The notes: generated by a model from the letters alone, not told the origin. Counted from the stretch's first letter, positions 48,941-60,931 are shown. The stretch: 64,000 nucleotides of DNA from Palsa-601 sp963801185 (GCA_963801185.1 CAWDDW010000003.1:124001-188000); one strand, 5' to 3'. Numbers and translations: made by a program.

Positions 48941-49377
48941 GCCAGGCAAGGCCGAGCCCGGCTCAGAGTACCGGTCGCGGCGCGCGTCCTGTCCGCCCCG
49001 AGCGCACGTCGCGGGCCGTCTACGTGATCTCCGTCGCAGCCGAGCTCGCCGGCGTCCACCCGCAGACCTTGCGGATCTACGAGCGCCGGGGCTTGCTCGA
49101 CCCGGCCCGCACCGGAGGTGGCAGCCGGCTTTACAGCGAGGACGACATCGCACAACTGCGCCGGATCCAGGATCTCACCAACGCAGGGGTGAACCTCGAA
49201 GGGGTACGGCGCATCCTCGCGCTCGCCGAGGAGAACGCCAGGCTCGTCGAAGAGCTCGAGCGCACTCGCGACGAGGCGCGCGAGGCCGTCGAGCGCACTC
49301 ACCGCCAGTACCGCCGCGACCTCGTACCCGTACCGAAGACCGGCCTGCCCGCCAGGTGGCGGCCGGGCCGGGCCTGA
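48937..49377 (+). CDS. hspR: Heat-shock repressor HspR (MerR family)
   Basis: The 146-residue protein has a MerR-type winged helix that matches HspR: YVISVAAELAGVHPQTLRIYERRGLL, the wing TGGGSRLYSEDDIAQLRRI, and a long helix ILALAEENARLVEELERTRDEA. The N-terminal 26 residues are a basic tail rich in Ser and Arg. HspR binds HAIR operators and represses the dnaK operon; DnaK acts as corepressor in Streptomyces. Its place as fourth gene, overlapping dnaJ by GTGA, and the HAIR-like site at 45035 agree with self-repression. Confidence 0.92.
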   Translation: MSQARPSPAQSTGRGARPVRPERTSRAVYVISVAAELAGVHPQTLRIYERRGLLDPARTGGGSRLYSEDDIAQLRRIQDLTNAGVNLEGVRRILALAEENARLVEELERTRDEAREAVERTHRQYRRDLVPVPKTGLPARWRPGRA

Positions 49378-49420
49378 CCGCCGGACAGCCACACAAACAC
49401 AAGGAATCCCAACAGAAGAA

Positions 49421-51910
<2,490 letters not shown>

Positions 51911-51959
51911 GGCTCACGGCCGGCGGCGCGGCACGCACCTTCGTCGATAGATTCGCGAG

Positions 51960-53483
51960 GTGGACGCCCGGAACCCGTTGCGCGACCCCCGCGACCGGCG
52001 CCTGCCCCGTGTCCCCGACCCGTGCGCTCTCGTGGTGTTCGGCGTCACCGGAGATCTCGCCCGTAAGAAACTCATCCCGGCGATCTACGACCTCGGCAAC
52101 CGGGGACTGTTGCCGCCCGGCTTCGTCCTCCTCGGCTTCGCCCGGCGGGACTGGGGGGACGGGGACTTCGAGCAGGTGGCCCGGAAGGCCGCCGAGGAGC
52201 ATTCGCGGACCGAGTTCCGCGAGGACACGTGGCGGCGAGTCGCCGACTGCGTGCGGTTCCTCCCGGGCTCCTTCGACGACGACAACGCCTTCGACGCTCT
52301 CGACCGGACGCTCAGCGAACTCGAGGAGTCGCACGGTATCGGCGGCAACGCCGCCTTCTACCTGTCGATCCCGCCGGTCGCCTTCCCGCTCGTCCTCAAG
52401 CAACTCGACCGGACACGAATGGCCGACAACTCGGCGAGAGGCGGCTGGCGGCGAGTGGTCGTCGAGAAGCCTTTCGGGCATGACCTCGCGAGCTCGAAAG
52501 AGCTGAACAGCCTCGTCGACACGGTCTTCACGCCGGGAGACGTCTTCCGGATCGACCACTACCTCGGCAAGGAGACGGTGCAGAACCTGCTCGCCCTCCG
52601 TTTCGCGAACACTCTGTTCGAGCCTGTCTGGAACTCGAACTACGTCGACTCGGTGCAGATCACGATGGCAGAGGACATGGGGATCGAGGGTCGGGCTGCC
52701 TTCTACGACAGTGCGGGAGCCGCGCGGGACGTGCTCCAGAACCACCTCCTGCAGCTCCTCGCCCTGACCGCGATGGAAGAACCCGTCTCTTTCGACGCAG
52801 ACGCTCTGCGCATCGAGAAACACAAGATCTTGAAGGCGATCTCCCTCCCCGACGACATAGCTGCAGCCACCGTGAGAGGCCAGTACGAGCAGGGATGGCT
52901 GGCAGGCGCACGAGTACGTGGATATCTCGACGAGGAGGGGATCCCCGAAGACTCGACGACCGAGAGCTACGCCGCCGTCCGTCTCGGTGTCGAGACACGG
53001 CGGTGGGCAGGCGTGCCCTTCTACCTGCGCACGGGCAAGCGCCTCCCGCGCCGTGTCACCGAGATCGCCGTCGTCTTCAAGCGAGCGCCGCACCTGCCGT
53101 TCGCGAAGACCGACACGACCGAGCTCGGGAACAACCAGCTGGTCGTGCGGGTGCAGCCCGACGAAGGCATCACGCTGCGCTTCGGCTCGAAAGCGCCGGG
53201 CTCGGCCATGGAGATCCGGGAGGTATCGATGGACTTCCTCTATGGTGCGGCCTTCACCGAGTCGAGCCCGGAAGCCTACGAAAGGCTCCTGCTCGACGTA
53301 CTCCTGGGGGACAAGACTCTCTTCCCCGACCACGAAGAGGTAGAGGCGTCATGGTCGGTCATCGACCCCTTGGAGAACTTCTGGGAGGGACGGCAGCCCG
53401 ACCACTACCGGGCAGGCGAGTGGGGGCCCCGTGCCGCCGACGAGATGCTCGCACGCGAGGGCCGCACCTGGAGGCGACCGTGA
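51960..53483 (+). CDS. zwf: Glucose-6-phosphate dehydrogenase
   Basis: The 507-residue enzyme carries the NADP-binding VVFGVTGDLARKKLIPAIYDL, the substrate site RIDHYLGKETVQNLLALRFAN and the structural VVVEKPFGHDLASS. It oxidises glucose 6-phosphate to the lactone and makes NADPH at the head of the pentose phosphate pathway. The GTG at 51960 begins just before homology. The stop overlaps the GTG of opcA, its assembly factor, a pairing typical of actinobacteria and cyanobacteria. No 6-phosphogluconate dehydrogenase or transaldolase lies here, although tkt/tal often do in other actinobacteria. Confidence 0.96.
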   Translation: MDARNPLRDPRDRRLPRVPDPCALVVFGVTGDLARKKLIPAIYDLGNRGLLPPGFVLLGFARRDWGDGDFEQVARKAAEEHSRTEFREDTWRRVADCVRFLPGSFDDDNAFDALDRTLSELEESHGIGGNAAFYLSIPPVAFPLVLKQLDRTRMADNSARGGWRRVVVEKPFGHDLASSKELNSLVDTVFTPGDVFRIDHYLGKETVQNLLALRFANTLFEPVWNSNYVDSVQITMAEDMGIEGRAAFYDSAGAARDVLQNHLLQLLALTAMEEPVSFDADALRIEKHKILKAISLPDDIAAATVRGQYEQGWLAGARVRGYLDEEGIPEDSTTESYAAVRLGVETRRWAGVPFYLRTGKRLPRRVTEIAVVFKRAPHLPFAKTDTTELGNNQLVVRVQPDEGITLRFGSKAPGSAMEIREVSMDFLYGAAFTESSPEAYERLLLDVLLGDKTLFPDHEEVEASWSVIDPLENFWEGRQPDHYRAGEWGPRAADEMLAREGRTWRRP

Positions 53484-54487
53484 CCGTCACGCTCTGGGAC
53501 ACCACGGGCAGCGACGTCCTGAAAGCTCTCTCGGCCGAGCGCCGGGCGGGCGCGATGGTGGCTTCCGGCCTCGCGCTCACCCTCGTGGTGACAGTCGACG
53601 AGAAGGACGTCGCTGCGGCCGAGCAGGCGGCGACAGTCGCAGCTCAAGCCCATCCGTGCCGCCTCATCATCGTCATCAGGCGACAGCTCGATACGACAGA
53701 CCGGCTCGACGCCGAAGTGCAGGTGGGCGGCCGCCTCGGGCCGGTCGAAGCGGTCGTGATGCGGATGTATGGCCGCCTGACGCTGCACTCGGAGTCGGTT
53801 GTCCTTCCCCTGCTGGCGCCGGATTGCCCCGTTCTCACTTGGTGGCACGGCCCTCCACCCGACGAGATTGCCACCGACCCGCTCGGAGTGCTCGCCGACC
53901 GGCGCGTGACGGACTGCTCGCTCGCGCCAGATCCCGTGGCCGCCCTCGTCCGCCGAGCGGAGGACTTCGCGCCAGGCGACACCGATCTTGCATGGACACG
54001 CACGACGCCGTGGCGGTCGTTGCTGGCGTCCGCCTTCGATGCGCTCACGCTGGCGCCGGCCTCGGCCCGGATCGCCGCCGAGAGAGGCAACGCCAGTGCT
54101 GCCCTCCTTGCCGGATGGGTCGGTCGGCGGCTCGGCATCGAGACCGCACACGAGGACTCCTCCGGCCCGGGGATCACCGAGGTCGAGGTTGCCCTGACCG
54201 ACGGCCCGGACGGGACGGAACCGGTCGGCGGGCACTCCATCCGGCTGAGCCGGCCCGACGGCCGCCTCGCGACGTTCTCGCGGACCGGACAGCCCGAGCG
54301 GCAGTTGCCACTGCTCCGCCGCCCGCTCGGCGATCTGCTGGCCGAGGAGCTGCGGCGGCTCGATGCGGACGAGGTCTACGCGGAGTCGCTCGAGCAGGCA
54401 ACGGGCCTGCAGGGATTGTCGAATCGGTCGCCGCGGCGGACTCACGTATGGCGTGACCCGGCACTGCAGGCGGCGGCCGCCACCTGA
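53480..54487 (+). CDS. opcA: Glucose-6-phosphate dehydrogenase assembly protein OpcA
   Basis: The 335-residue product matches OpcA, which assembles or activates G6PDH in actinobacteria. It has a first half with CRLIIVIRRQ and GGRLGPVEAVVMRMYGRL, then the VVLPLLAPDCPVLTWWHGPPP segment, RVTDCSL, and the DLAWTRTTPWRSLLASAFD motif typical of the family. The GTG at 53480 overlaps zwf by four bases. The C-terminal third is less conserved and ends in an Ala tail. No enzyme motif is seen, which fits an accessory role. Confidence 0.9.
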   Translation: MTVTLWDTTGSDVLKALSAERRAGAMVASGLALTLVVTVDEKDVAAAEQAATVAAQAHPCRLIIVIRRQLDTTDRLDAEVQVGGRLGPVEAVVMRMYGRLTLHSESVVLPLLAPDCPVLTWWHGPPPDEIATDPLGVLADRRVTDCSLAPDPVAALVRRAEDFAPGDTDLAWTRTTPWRSLLASAFDALTLAPASARIAAERGNASAALLAGWVGRRLGIETAHEDSSGPGITEVEVALTDGPDGTEPVGGHSIRLSRPDGRLATFSRTGQPERQLPLLRRPLGDLLAEELRRLDADEVYAESLEQATGLQGLSNRSPRRTHVWRDPALQAAAAT

Positions 54488-54600
54488 GCGGCGCTTACGC
54501 GACCCGGTCCGCGAGGTCGCGTAGGCTGGCTGACCCGGCCTCGGGTTACACGCCCGCCAGCCGGTCGATCAGTGGATCATCCAATGAGCCGGAGGCAAGC

Positions 54601-55884
54601 GTGCCCGCGACCGTCGTGGTGGGAACCCAGTGGGGGGACGAGGGCAAGGGGAAGCTGACCGACCTCCTCGCGAAGGACATGCGCCTAGTCGTCCGCTACC
54701 AGGGCGGCCACAACGCCGGGCACACGATCGTCGTAGACGGCGAGACCTTCGCCCTCCAGCTCGTCCCGAGCGGGGTGTTCTACTCACACACGGTCCCGGT
54801 CATCGGCAACGGCGTGGTGGTCGACCCGGCCGTGTTGCTCAAAGAGTGCGAGATGCTCGAGGGGAGGGGGATCGACACGAGCCGCCTCGTCGTCTCCGGC
54901 AACGCCCACCTGATCATGCCCTACCACTACGAGCTGGACTTGATGACAGAGCGCTTCTTGGGGCACAACAAGCTCGGGACCACCAAGCGCGGCATCGGTC
55001 CCGCCTATGCAGACAAGGCCGCCCGTATCGGGCTGCGCGTGCAGGACCTCCTCGACCCGAAGATCTTCCGGGAGAAGCTCGACGTGGTGCTCCGCGAGAA
55101 GAACGCCGTGCTCTCGCGGGTCTACAACCGCCTGCCGCTCGACGGCGACAAGATCGCCGACGTGTACCTCGGAGAGCTGGCCCCGCGGCTCGCCCCGATG
55201 ATCGGCGACACTGTCGCCCTCATACATGAGGCGCTCGCCGTTGGCGAGCAGGTGATGCTGGAGAGCGCTCAGGCGACGTTCCTCGACCTCGACCACGGGA
55301 CCTATCCCTTCGTCACCTCCTCCAACCCGGTGGCAGGCGGCGCGTGCGTCGGCGCGGGGATCGGCCCGCGGGACATCTCCCGGGTGGTCGGGATCGTGAA
55401 GGCCTACGTCACCCGGGTCGGATCCGGCCCCTTCCCGACCGAGGTCGACGGCGAGATCGCCGACCACCTCGTCGAGCGTGGCCGCGAGTTCGGGACCAAC
55501 ACGGGCCGCCGGCGCCGTCCTGGCTGGCTCGACCTCGTCATGCTGCGGCACGCCGCCCGCCTGAATTCGCTCTCCGAGCTCGCCATCACGAAGCTCGACG
55601 TCCTCTCGGACTTCGAGACCCTCAAGGTCTGCGTCGCGTACGAGGGCCCGGACGGGGAGCGGTACGACCACGTGCCCTATCACCAGTCGGTGCTTCACCG
55701 GGTCACCCCGATCTACGAGGAGCTCCCGGGTTGGGGCACGGACCTGGCCGGAGCGACCACCGCCGCCGACCTGCCCGCTGCCGCCCGCAGCTACGTGGAG
55801 CTCGTCGCCGAGCGCTCCGGCGTGCCGGTGACCTACGTCGGCGTCGGTCCCGGTCGCGAGCAGTACGTCTCGTTCGCGGCGTGA
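54601..55884 (+). CDS. purA: Adenylosuccinate synthetase
   Basis: The 427-residue enzyme joins IMP and Asp with GTP in the first step to AMP. The opening VVVGTQWGDEGKGKLTDLLA holds the phosphate loop and catalytic Asp; QGGHNAGHTI contains the catalytic His, and GTTKRGIGPAYADK and DVLSDFETLKVCVAYEG follow as usual. The GTG at 54601 follows GGAGG. It begins a run of purine genes with short gaps; its stop overlaps the GTG of purD. PurA and PurB flanking PurD shows that IMP synthesis and AMP synthesis are controlled together here. Confidence 0.96.
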   Translation: MPATVVVGTQWGDEGKGKLTDLLAKDMRLVVRYQGGHNAGHTIVVDGETFALQLVPSGVFYSHTVPVIGNGVVVDPAVLLKECEMLEGRGIDTSRLVVSGNAHLIMPYHYELDLMTERFLGHNKLGTTKRGIGPAYADKAARIGLRVQDLLDPKIFREKLDVVLREKNAVLSRVYNRLPLDGDKIADVYLGELAPRLAPMIGDTVALIHEALAVGEQVMLESAQATFLDLDHGTYPFVTSSNPVAGGACVGAGIGPRDISRVVGIVKAYVTRVGSGPFPTEVDGEIADHLVERGREFGTNTGRRRRPGWLDLVMLRHAARLNSLSELAITKLDVLSDFETLKVCVAYEGPDGERYDHVPYHQSVLHRVTPIYEELPGWGTDLAGATTAADLPAAARSYVELVAERSGVPVTYVGVGPGREQYVSFAA

Positions 55885-57152
55885 GGGTCTGCATCGTCGG
55901 CTCGGGCGCACGCGAGCACGCCCTGGCGCTGACCATGGCCCGCTCGGCGGACGTCGTCGTCACACCGGGGAACCCGGGAATGAACGGGGTCTCGGCAAGC
56001 GGGCACTCGCTCTCGTCCACTCCGGCTCCGCCAAGCGAGATCGACGCCGGCTTGTTCGTCATCGGCCCCGAGGCGCCACTCATCGACGGTCTGGCGGATC
56101 ATCTCCGGGCCAAGGGAAAGCTCGTCTTCGGGCCCGGTGCCGACGGTGCCCGTCTCGAGGGCTCGAAACGCTACATGAAACAACTAGCAACCAGCGCCGG
56201 CGTCCCGACGGCTCGATGGGCGTCCTTTGGATCGGCAGAGCTCGCCGAGGCACGCTCGTTCCTGAGGGAGCTTCCCGGTCACTACGTGGTGAAGACGGAC
56301 GGGATCGCGGCAGGAAAGGGCGTGCTCGTCACGACTGAGCTCGCCGAGGCAGAAGCCGACGTGGAGGCGAAGTTGTCCGGAGCCTCCTTCGGCGACGCCG
56401 GACGGCGGGTCGTAATCGAGGAAGGACTGGCGGGCGACGAGCTCTCGCTCTTCGCGATCTGTGACGGCAAGCGGGTCGTGGCGCTCAGCCCTGCGCAGGA
56501 CTACAAGCGGATAGGTACCGGCGACGTAGGCCCGAACACGGGCGGCATGGGGGCATATTCGCCGGTGCCAGCGGTCGGGCAAGTGCTCGTCGACGCGATC
56601 GTTGACCGCATCGTCTGTCCGACGCTCGCCGCCCTGCAGCGTGACGGCGTCGACTACCGGGGTGTGCTCTACGCAGGCTTGATGCTCGGGAGTGACGGAC
56701 CGCGCTTGATCGAGTTCAACGTGCGCTTCGGAGATCCCGAGACCCAGGTGGTCGTGCCGAGGCTCGAGACCGACCTCGTCGAGCTGCTGTCGGCCGCTGC
56801 TGCTGGAGACCTGCGCAGGGCAGCTGCGCCTCGCACGTCGGCGAACGCGGGGGTGTGCGTCGTGGCGGCCTCGCCGGGTTACCCGGAGGCGCCGAAGACT
56901 GGCGGTCTCATCACCGGAGTCCCCGAGGCGGGTACCCTCGAGGACGTGATCGTCTTCCACGCCGGGACCACGGTCGACGACGGCGGGAACTTGAGGACGG
57001 CCGGTGGCCGGGTGCTGTGCGTGAGCGCGTTCGCCGCCGGACTCGAGACCGCCCGGGGATCGGCCTACCAGGCGATCGAGCGGATCCACTTCGACGGCAT
57101 GCAATACCGCAGCGACATCGCAAGCCGCCCTCTCCCCGCGACGCGACCGTGA
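55881..57152 (+). CDS. purD: Phosphoribosylamine-glycine ligase (GARS)
   Basis: The 423-residue protein is an ATP-grasp ligase that makes GAR from phosphoribosylamine, Gly and ATP. It has RVCIVGSGAREHALALTMA at the start, the ATP-grasp lid YVVKTDGIAAGKGVLV, the metal site LIEFNVRFGDPETQ and a C-terminal domain with GGRVLCVSAFA. It is a stand-alone GARS without AIRS or transformylase fusion. The GTG at 55881 overlaps the purA stop (GTGA). A frame continuing upstream through purA is only a shadow. Confidence 0.95.
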   Translation: MRVCIVGSGAREHALALTMARSADVVVTPGNPGMNGVSASGHSLSSTPAPPSEIDAGLFVIGPEAPLIDGLADHLRAKGKLVFGPGADGARLEGSKRYMKQLATSAGVPTARWASFGSAELAEARSFLRELPGHYVVKTDGIAAGKGVLVTTELAEAEADVEAKLSGASFGDAGRRVVIEEGLAGDELSLFAICDGKRVVALSPAQDYKRIGTGDVGPNTGGMGAYSPVPAVGQVLVDAIVDRIVCPTLAALQRDGVDYRGVLYAGLMLGSDGPRLIEFNVRFGDPETQVVVPRLETDLVELLSAAAAGDLRRAAAPRTSANAGVCVVAASPGYPEAPKTGGLITGVPEAGTLEDVIVFHAGTTVDDGGNLRTAGGRVLCVSAFAAGLETARGSAYQAIERIHFDGMQYRSDIASRPLPATRP

Positions 57153-57162
57153 GGAAGACCTC

Positions 57163-58497
57163 GTGATCCCCCGCTACTCGCTCCCCGAGATGGCCGGGCT
57201 CTTCTCCGACGAGTCCCGCTTCGCCTTGTGGCTCGAGGTCGAGCTGCTCGCGATCGAGGCCTGGGCCGAGCTCGGCGTCATCCCGGCCGAGCACGCCCTC
57301 GCTTGCCGCGCTCGGGCGCCTCGGGTCGACGCCGGCTTCGTCGAGGCGGTCCTCGAGCGCGAGAAGGTGACCGATCACGACGTCGCGGCCTTCGTCGACG
57401 TCGTGCAATCGGCCATCGGCCCACCGGAAGGGAACTGGGTGCACCACGGGCTCACCTCGTCCGACGTGGGAGACACCGCTCTTTGCGCCACGCTCGCGAG
57501 GGCGGCCGACCTTCTCCTCGTCGCAGTCGACGACCTGATAGCGACGTTGAAGCGGCGCGGTCTCGAGCACGCCGCCACACCGATGGTCGGGCGGACGCAT
57601 GGGATGCACGCCGAGCCGACGACCTTTGGCACCAAGCTCGCTCTCTTCTGCCTGCAGGCCGTCCGTGACCGTGACCGGCTGAGGGCGGCTCGCGAGAGCA
57701 TCGCCGTCGGCAAGCTCTCCGGCGCCGTCGGCACCTTCTCCAACATCGACCCCTTCGTCGAGGAGTCCGTCTGCACGGCGCTCGGCCTGAAGCCTGTCCC
57801 TGCGACCCAGGTCATCGCCCGTGACCGTCATGCGCAATACCTCTACGTCTGTGCGTCCATCGGCGCCACAGTGGAGACGATTGCCCTCGAAGTGCGGCAC
57901 CTGCAGCGCTCCGAGGTCGCCGAGGCGGAGGAGGCCTTCGGCAAGGGCCAGAAGGGTTCGTCGGCCATGCCCCACAAGCGCAACCCGATCACGGCCGAGC
58001 GCCTGTGCGGTCTTGCCCGGGTGCTTCGTGGGTACGCACTGGCGGGACTCGAGGACGTGGCTCTCTGGCACGAGCGCGACATCTCGCACAGCTCCGTCGA
58101 GCGCATCGTCCTGCCCGACGCAAGCCTGGCGGCCTATTACGCCGTGCGCCGGGCAACGAAGATGATCGACGGCCTCGTCGTGCACAAAGAGCGCATGCTC
58201 GAGAACCTGCTCGAAGGCTCCTACGGTCTCGTCTTCTCCCAGCCCGTGCTGCTCTCCCTCGTGCAGGCAGGGCTCACGCGCGACGACGCCTACCGGATCG
58301 TGCAGCGGGACGCGAGGCGTGCATACGAGGAGCGCCGCTCGTTCCGCGAGCTCCTCGAGAAGGACGCCGACGTCTCCGACGCTCTCGCGAAGGCAGGGGC
58401 AGACTCGTCCACCGTGCTCGATCAGGCGTTCGACCTCGACCGGGCACTGCGCCATGCCCATCGGACGATCGACACGTTGGAGGAGATCACCCCGTGA
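57163..58497 (+). CDS. purB: Adenylosuccinate lyase
   Basis: The 444-residue fumarase/aspartase-type enzyme releases fumarate at two steps of purine synthesis. It has YSLPEMAGLFSDESRFALWLEVE, the TSSDVGDTA motif, VGRTHGMHAEPTTFG with the catalytic His, and the signature SSAMPHKRNPITAE with the flexible catalytic Ser loop. The GTG at 57163 follows GAGGAAG, ten bases after purD. The stop overlaps purC by four bases. Length is normal for the bacterial short form. Confidence 0.95.
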   Translation: MIPRYSLPEMAGLFSDESRFALWLEVELLAIEAWAELGVIPAEHALACRARAPRVDAGFVEAVLEREKVTDHDVAAFVDVVQSAIGPPEGNWVHHGLTSSDVGDTALCATLARAADLLLVAVDDLIATLKRRGLEHAATPMVGRTHGMHAEPTTFGTKLALFCLQAVRDRDRLRAARESIAVGKLSGAVGTFSNIDPFVEESVCTALGLKPVPATQVIARDRHAQYLYVCASIGATVETIALEVRHLQRSEVAEAEEAFGKGQKGSSAMPHKRNPITAERLCGLARVLRGYALAGLEDVALWHERDISHSSVERIVLPDASLAAYYAVRRATKMIDGLVVHKERMLENLLEGSYGLVFSQPVLLSLVQAGLTRDDAYRIVQRDARRAYEERRSFRELLEKDADVSDALAKAGADSSTVLDQAFDLDRALRHAHRTIDTLEEITP

Positions 58498-59387
58498 GCC
58501 TGCCCCACATCTACTCCGGGAAGGTCCGCGACGTCTACGACGCCGGCGACGGCTGCCTCCTCATGGTTGCCTCGGACCGTATCTCGGCCTTCGATCGGGT
58601 CTTCGCCGAACCGGTGCCCGACAAGGGGCGGGTACTCACGGCGATGACGGCGTTCTGGGCCGAGGAGCTCCGTGATGTCGCCCCGACGCACCTCATCTCG
58701 GCAGACCCGAGAGACTTCCCGGCCGAAGCACTCTCCATCCCAGGCGTCACCGGCCGGGCGATGCTCGTGCGCTCGGCCGAGATGCTCCCCATAGAGTGCA
58801 TCGTCCGCGGCTACCTGGCCGGGTCCGCCTGGAAGGAGTACCAGGCAAGCGGCACGATGCACGGCACTCGGCTCCCCGAAGGGCTGCTCGAGTCCGAGCG
58901 CCTCTCACAGCCGGTGTTCACTCCCTCGACCAAGGCCGAGGTCGGTGCGGGACACGACGAGAACATCACCTTCGCCGAGGCGAGCAATCTCGTCGGCGCC
59001 GAAGCGGCCGGAAAGGCCCGGGAGATCTGCACCACTGCGTACGAACGAGGGGCAGAGAGGGCTCACGAGAACGGGATCATCGTGGCCGACACGAAGTTCG
59101 AGCTGGGCTTCATCGACGGTGAGCTCGCGATCTGTGACGAGATCCTGACGCCGGACTCGTCACGCTTCTGGCCGTCGGACGCCTGGGAGCCGGGGAGCGC
59201 ACCACCGTCGTTCGACAAACAGCCCGTCCGCGACTGGGCCGAGTCGACGGGCTGGGACAAGTCCTCCGATCCACCACCCCTACCCCCTGAGGTCGTCGCT
59301 GCCACACGTGAGCGCTACGTGGCCGCCTACGAGCGGATCACCGGCCAGGTCCTGTCCGAGTGGTTCGGCGGAGGCGGAGCTTCGTGA
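58494..59387 (+). CDS. purC: SAICAR synthetase
   Basis: The 297-residue protein makes SAICAR from CAIR and Asp. It begins with HIYSGKVRDVYDAGDGCLLMVASDRISAFD and has the PIECIVRGYLAGSAWKEY segment, TPSTKAEVG.HDENI, and IIVADTKFELGF with catalytic residues, matching the long form common in actinobacteria. The GTG at 58494 overlaps purB. The stop overlaps the GTG of purS (GTGA). A Pro-rich stretch SDPPPLPP lies near the C-terminus. Confidence 0.95.
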   Translation: MSLPHIYSGKVRDVYDAGDGCLLMVASDRISAFDRVFAEPVPDKGRVLTAMTAFWAEELRDVAPTHLISADPRDFPAEALSIPGVTGRAMLVRSAEMLPIECIVRGYLAGSAWKEYQASGTMHGTRLPEGLLESERLSQPVFTPSTKAEVGAGHDENITFAEASNLVGAEAAGKAREICTTAYERGAERAHENGIIVADTKFELGFIDGELAICDEILTPDSSRFWPSDAWEPGSAPPSFDKQPVRDWAESTGWDKSSDPPPLPPEVVAATRERYVAAYERITGQVLSEWFGGGGAS

Positions 59388-59647
59388 AGTTCTCCGTGGT
59401 CGTCGAGGTGACCGGCATCGAGGGGATCGCAGATCCCGAGGGCCAGACCATCGAGCGAGCCCTCCCGGCGCTCGGCTTCGACGGCATCGAGCACGTGCGC
59501 GTCGGCAAGGTCGTCCGTTACGAGCTCGACGCAGAAGACGAGGAGTCGGCCCGGGAGACCTCCGAGGAGCTGTGCCGGCGCCTCCTCGCCAATCCCGTAA
59601 TCGAGCGCGCCGAGGTCAGCCTCTCGCGCTCAGGGCAGGCGGGATGA
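59384..59647 (+). CDS. purS: Phosphoribosylformylglycinamidine synthase subunit PurS
   Basis: The 87-residue protein is the small bridging subunit of the three-part FGAM synthase. The single ferredoxin-like beta-alpha-beta fold (KFSVVVEVTGIEGIADPEGQTIERAL, then VRVGKVVRYEL, and NPVIERAEVSL) is characteristic. It links PurQ and PurL so that ammonia can pass. The GTG at 59384 overlaps purC by four bases and its stop overlaps purQ by four, so the three genes are tightly coupled. Confidence 0.93.
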   Translation: MKFSVVVEVTGIEGIADPEGQTIERALPALGFDGIEHVRVGKVVRYELDAEDEESARETSEELCRRLLANPVIERAEVSLSRSGQAG

Positions 59648-60363
59648 CCCGCTTCGCCGTCGTCGTCTTCCCCGGCTCGAACTGCGAGCACGACGTGGCC
59701 GCCGCGCTCGGGCAGGTCGGCATAGGCGCCACGTTGGTGTGGCACAGCGAGCGCCGGCTCGGCGACGTCGACGGCGTCGTGTTGCCCGGTGGTTTTGCGC
59801 ATGGTGACTACCTGCGACCGGGTGCTATCGCGCGTTTTTCTCCGGTCATGTCTGCGGTGACGGAGCTCGCCCAGGCAGGCGCACCGGTGATCGGGATCTG
59901 CAACGGCTTTCAGGTGCTGACCGAAGCCGGTCTGCTGCCTGGAGCACTCCGGAGGAACGCAGGCCTTCGCTTCCTCTGTCGCACCGTCCACTGCCGCGTC
60001 GTCACGACGCAATCTGCTCTCACGAACACGTGCGAGCGCGGGCAGATACTCGAGCTCCCGATCAATCACAACGAGGGGAACTACACCTGCGACGCAACCA
60101 CCCTGCAACGTCTCACCGAGAACGACCAGATCGTCTTGACGTACATTGACAACCCGAACGGATCTATCGGCGACATAGCCGGAATCTGCAACGAAGATCG
60201 GAACGTCGTCGGCCTCATGCCACACCCCGAGCGAGCAAGCAGTGAACTTCTCGGGTCGCTCGACGGCCTCGAACTTCTCCGCGCGCTCAGGAACTGGCCG
60301 CCGTCATCTGTCTATTTGGCGGACGCACCGGGTGAACCGGTGCCTTTCGCTGCGGCCAATTAG
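59644..60363 (+). CDS. purQ: Phosphoribosylformylglycinamidine synthase subunit PurQ
   Basis: The 239-residue class I glutamine amidotransferase gives ammonia to PurL. The nucleophile Cys is in PVIGICNGFQVLTEAGLLPGA, the oxyanion region in VVLPGGFAHGDYLRPGA, and the catalytic His-Glu pair in GLMPHPERA. The start overlaps purS (ATGA). The second half is a little less GC-rich than its neighbours. The stop TAG overlaps by one base pair step the stop of the convergent gene (TTAG). It needs PurS and PurL, and purL lies past that gene. Confidence 0.95.
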   Translation: MTRFAVVVFPGSNCEHDVAAALGQVGIGATLVWHSERRLGDVDGVVLPGGFAHGDYLRPGAIARFSPVMSAVTELAQAGAPVIGICNGFQVLTEAGLLPGALRRNAGLRFLCRTVHCRVVTTQSALTNTCERGQILELPINHNEGNYTCDATTLQRLTENDQIVLTYIDNPNGSIGDIAGICNEDRNVVGLMPHPERASSELLGSLDGLELLRALRNWPPSSVYLADAPGEPVPFAAAN

Positions 60364-60791
60364 CCGCGGCGGCTCCAATGAATACCGGAGCGCTGCAGAA
60401 CGTCAGCCGAGACGCCGGCCTCGCGCCAAGTGGCGTAATCGATGCCCTTGCGCTCGCCGTACTCGGCCGCGACCTCGACGAACGCGTCCTCGAGTGTCGG
60501 CAGGTCGTCCTCGACCTCCTCGCTCCGATTGGAGAGGCGACGCTCGAGATTGCGACGCTCTTGGATCAAGTGGACCCGCTGCAACGGGTCGGCATTCGCA
60601 ATGCGGGTCTCGACTTCAGCGAGGCGCTCCTGCAGCGATTCGACACTCACTTGACGACCGCGCTGAGGCTTGTTCTGCTCGAGAGCGACGAGGTAGCGAC
60701 GGACTGCGTGACTCTGGCGCCGACCGGCTGCGAGTGCATCCTTGTGCTGACTCGACAGAGCCGACTTTGCGGTTCTCTTCCTGGGAGGCAT
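60360..60791 (-). CDS. Hypothetical protein inserted between purQ and purL on the opposite strand
   Basis: A minus-strand gene starting at ATG 60791 would encode about 143 residues: a basic N-terminus (PPRKRTAKSALSSQHKDALAAG), a charged coiled-coil-like middle (VSVESLQERLAEVETRIANADP ... IQERRNLERRL), and a C-terminal helix-turn-helix-like part (AAEYGERKGIDYATWREAGV, then SADVLQRSGI). The end resembles a DNA-binding helix-turn-helix tail found in conserved actinobacterial proteins of unknown role. It overlaps the purQ stop by four bases. Its promoter would face purL. I believe the gene is real because the frame is coherent and lacks homology on the other strand. Confidence 0.65.
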   Translation of the reverse strand: MPPRKRTAKSALSSQHKDALAAGRRQSHAVRRYLVALEQNKPQRGRQVSVESLQERLAEVETRIANADPLQRVHLIQERRNLERRLSNRSEEVEDDLPTLEDAFVEVAAEYGERKGIDYATWREAGVSADVLQRSGIHWSRRG

Positions 60792-60931
60792 GAGCCCATT
60801 GTTCTCGCGGTTGCTGTGGATTGCAAATCGGTACGCCACCTGAGGCGCCGTCCATTGAGGAGCAAGACGCGAGAGTCATGCGCCATGAAGATGGCGGGAT
60901 CTCGGGTGCTCGAGGGTCAAGAGCAGCGCCG

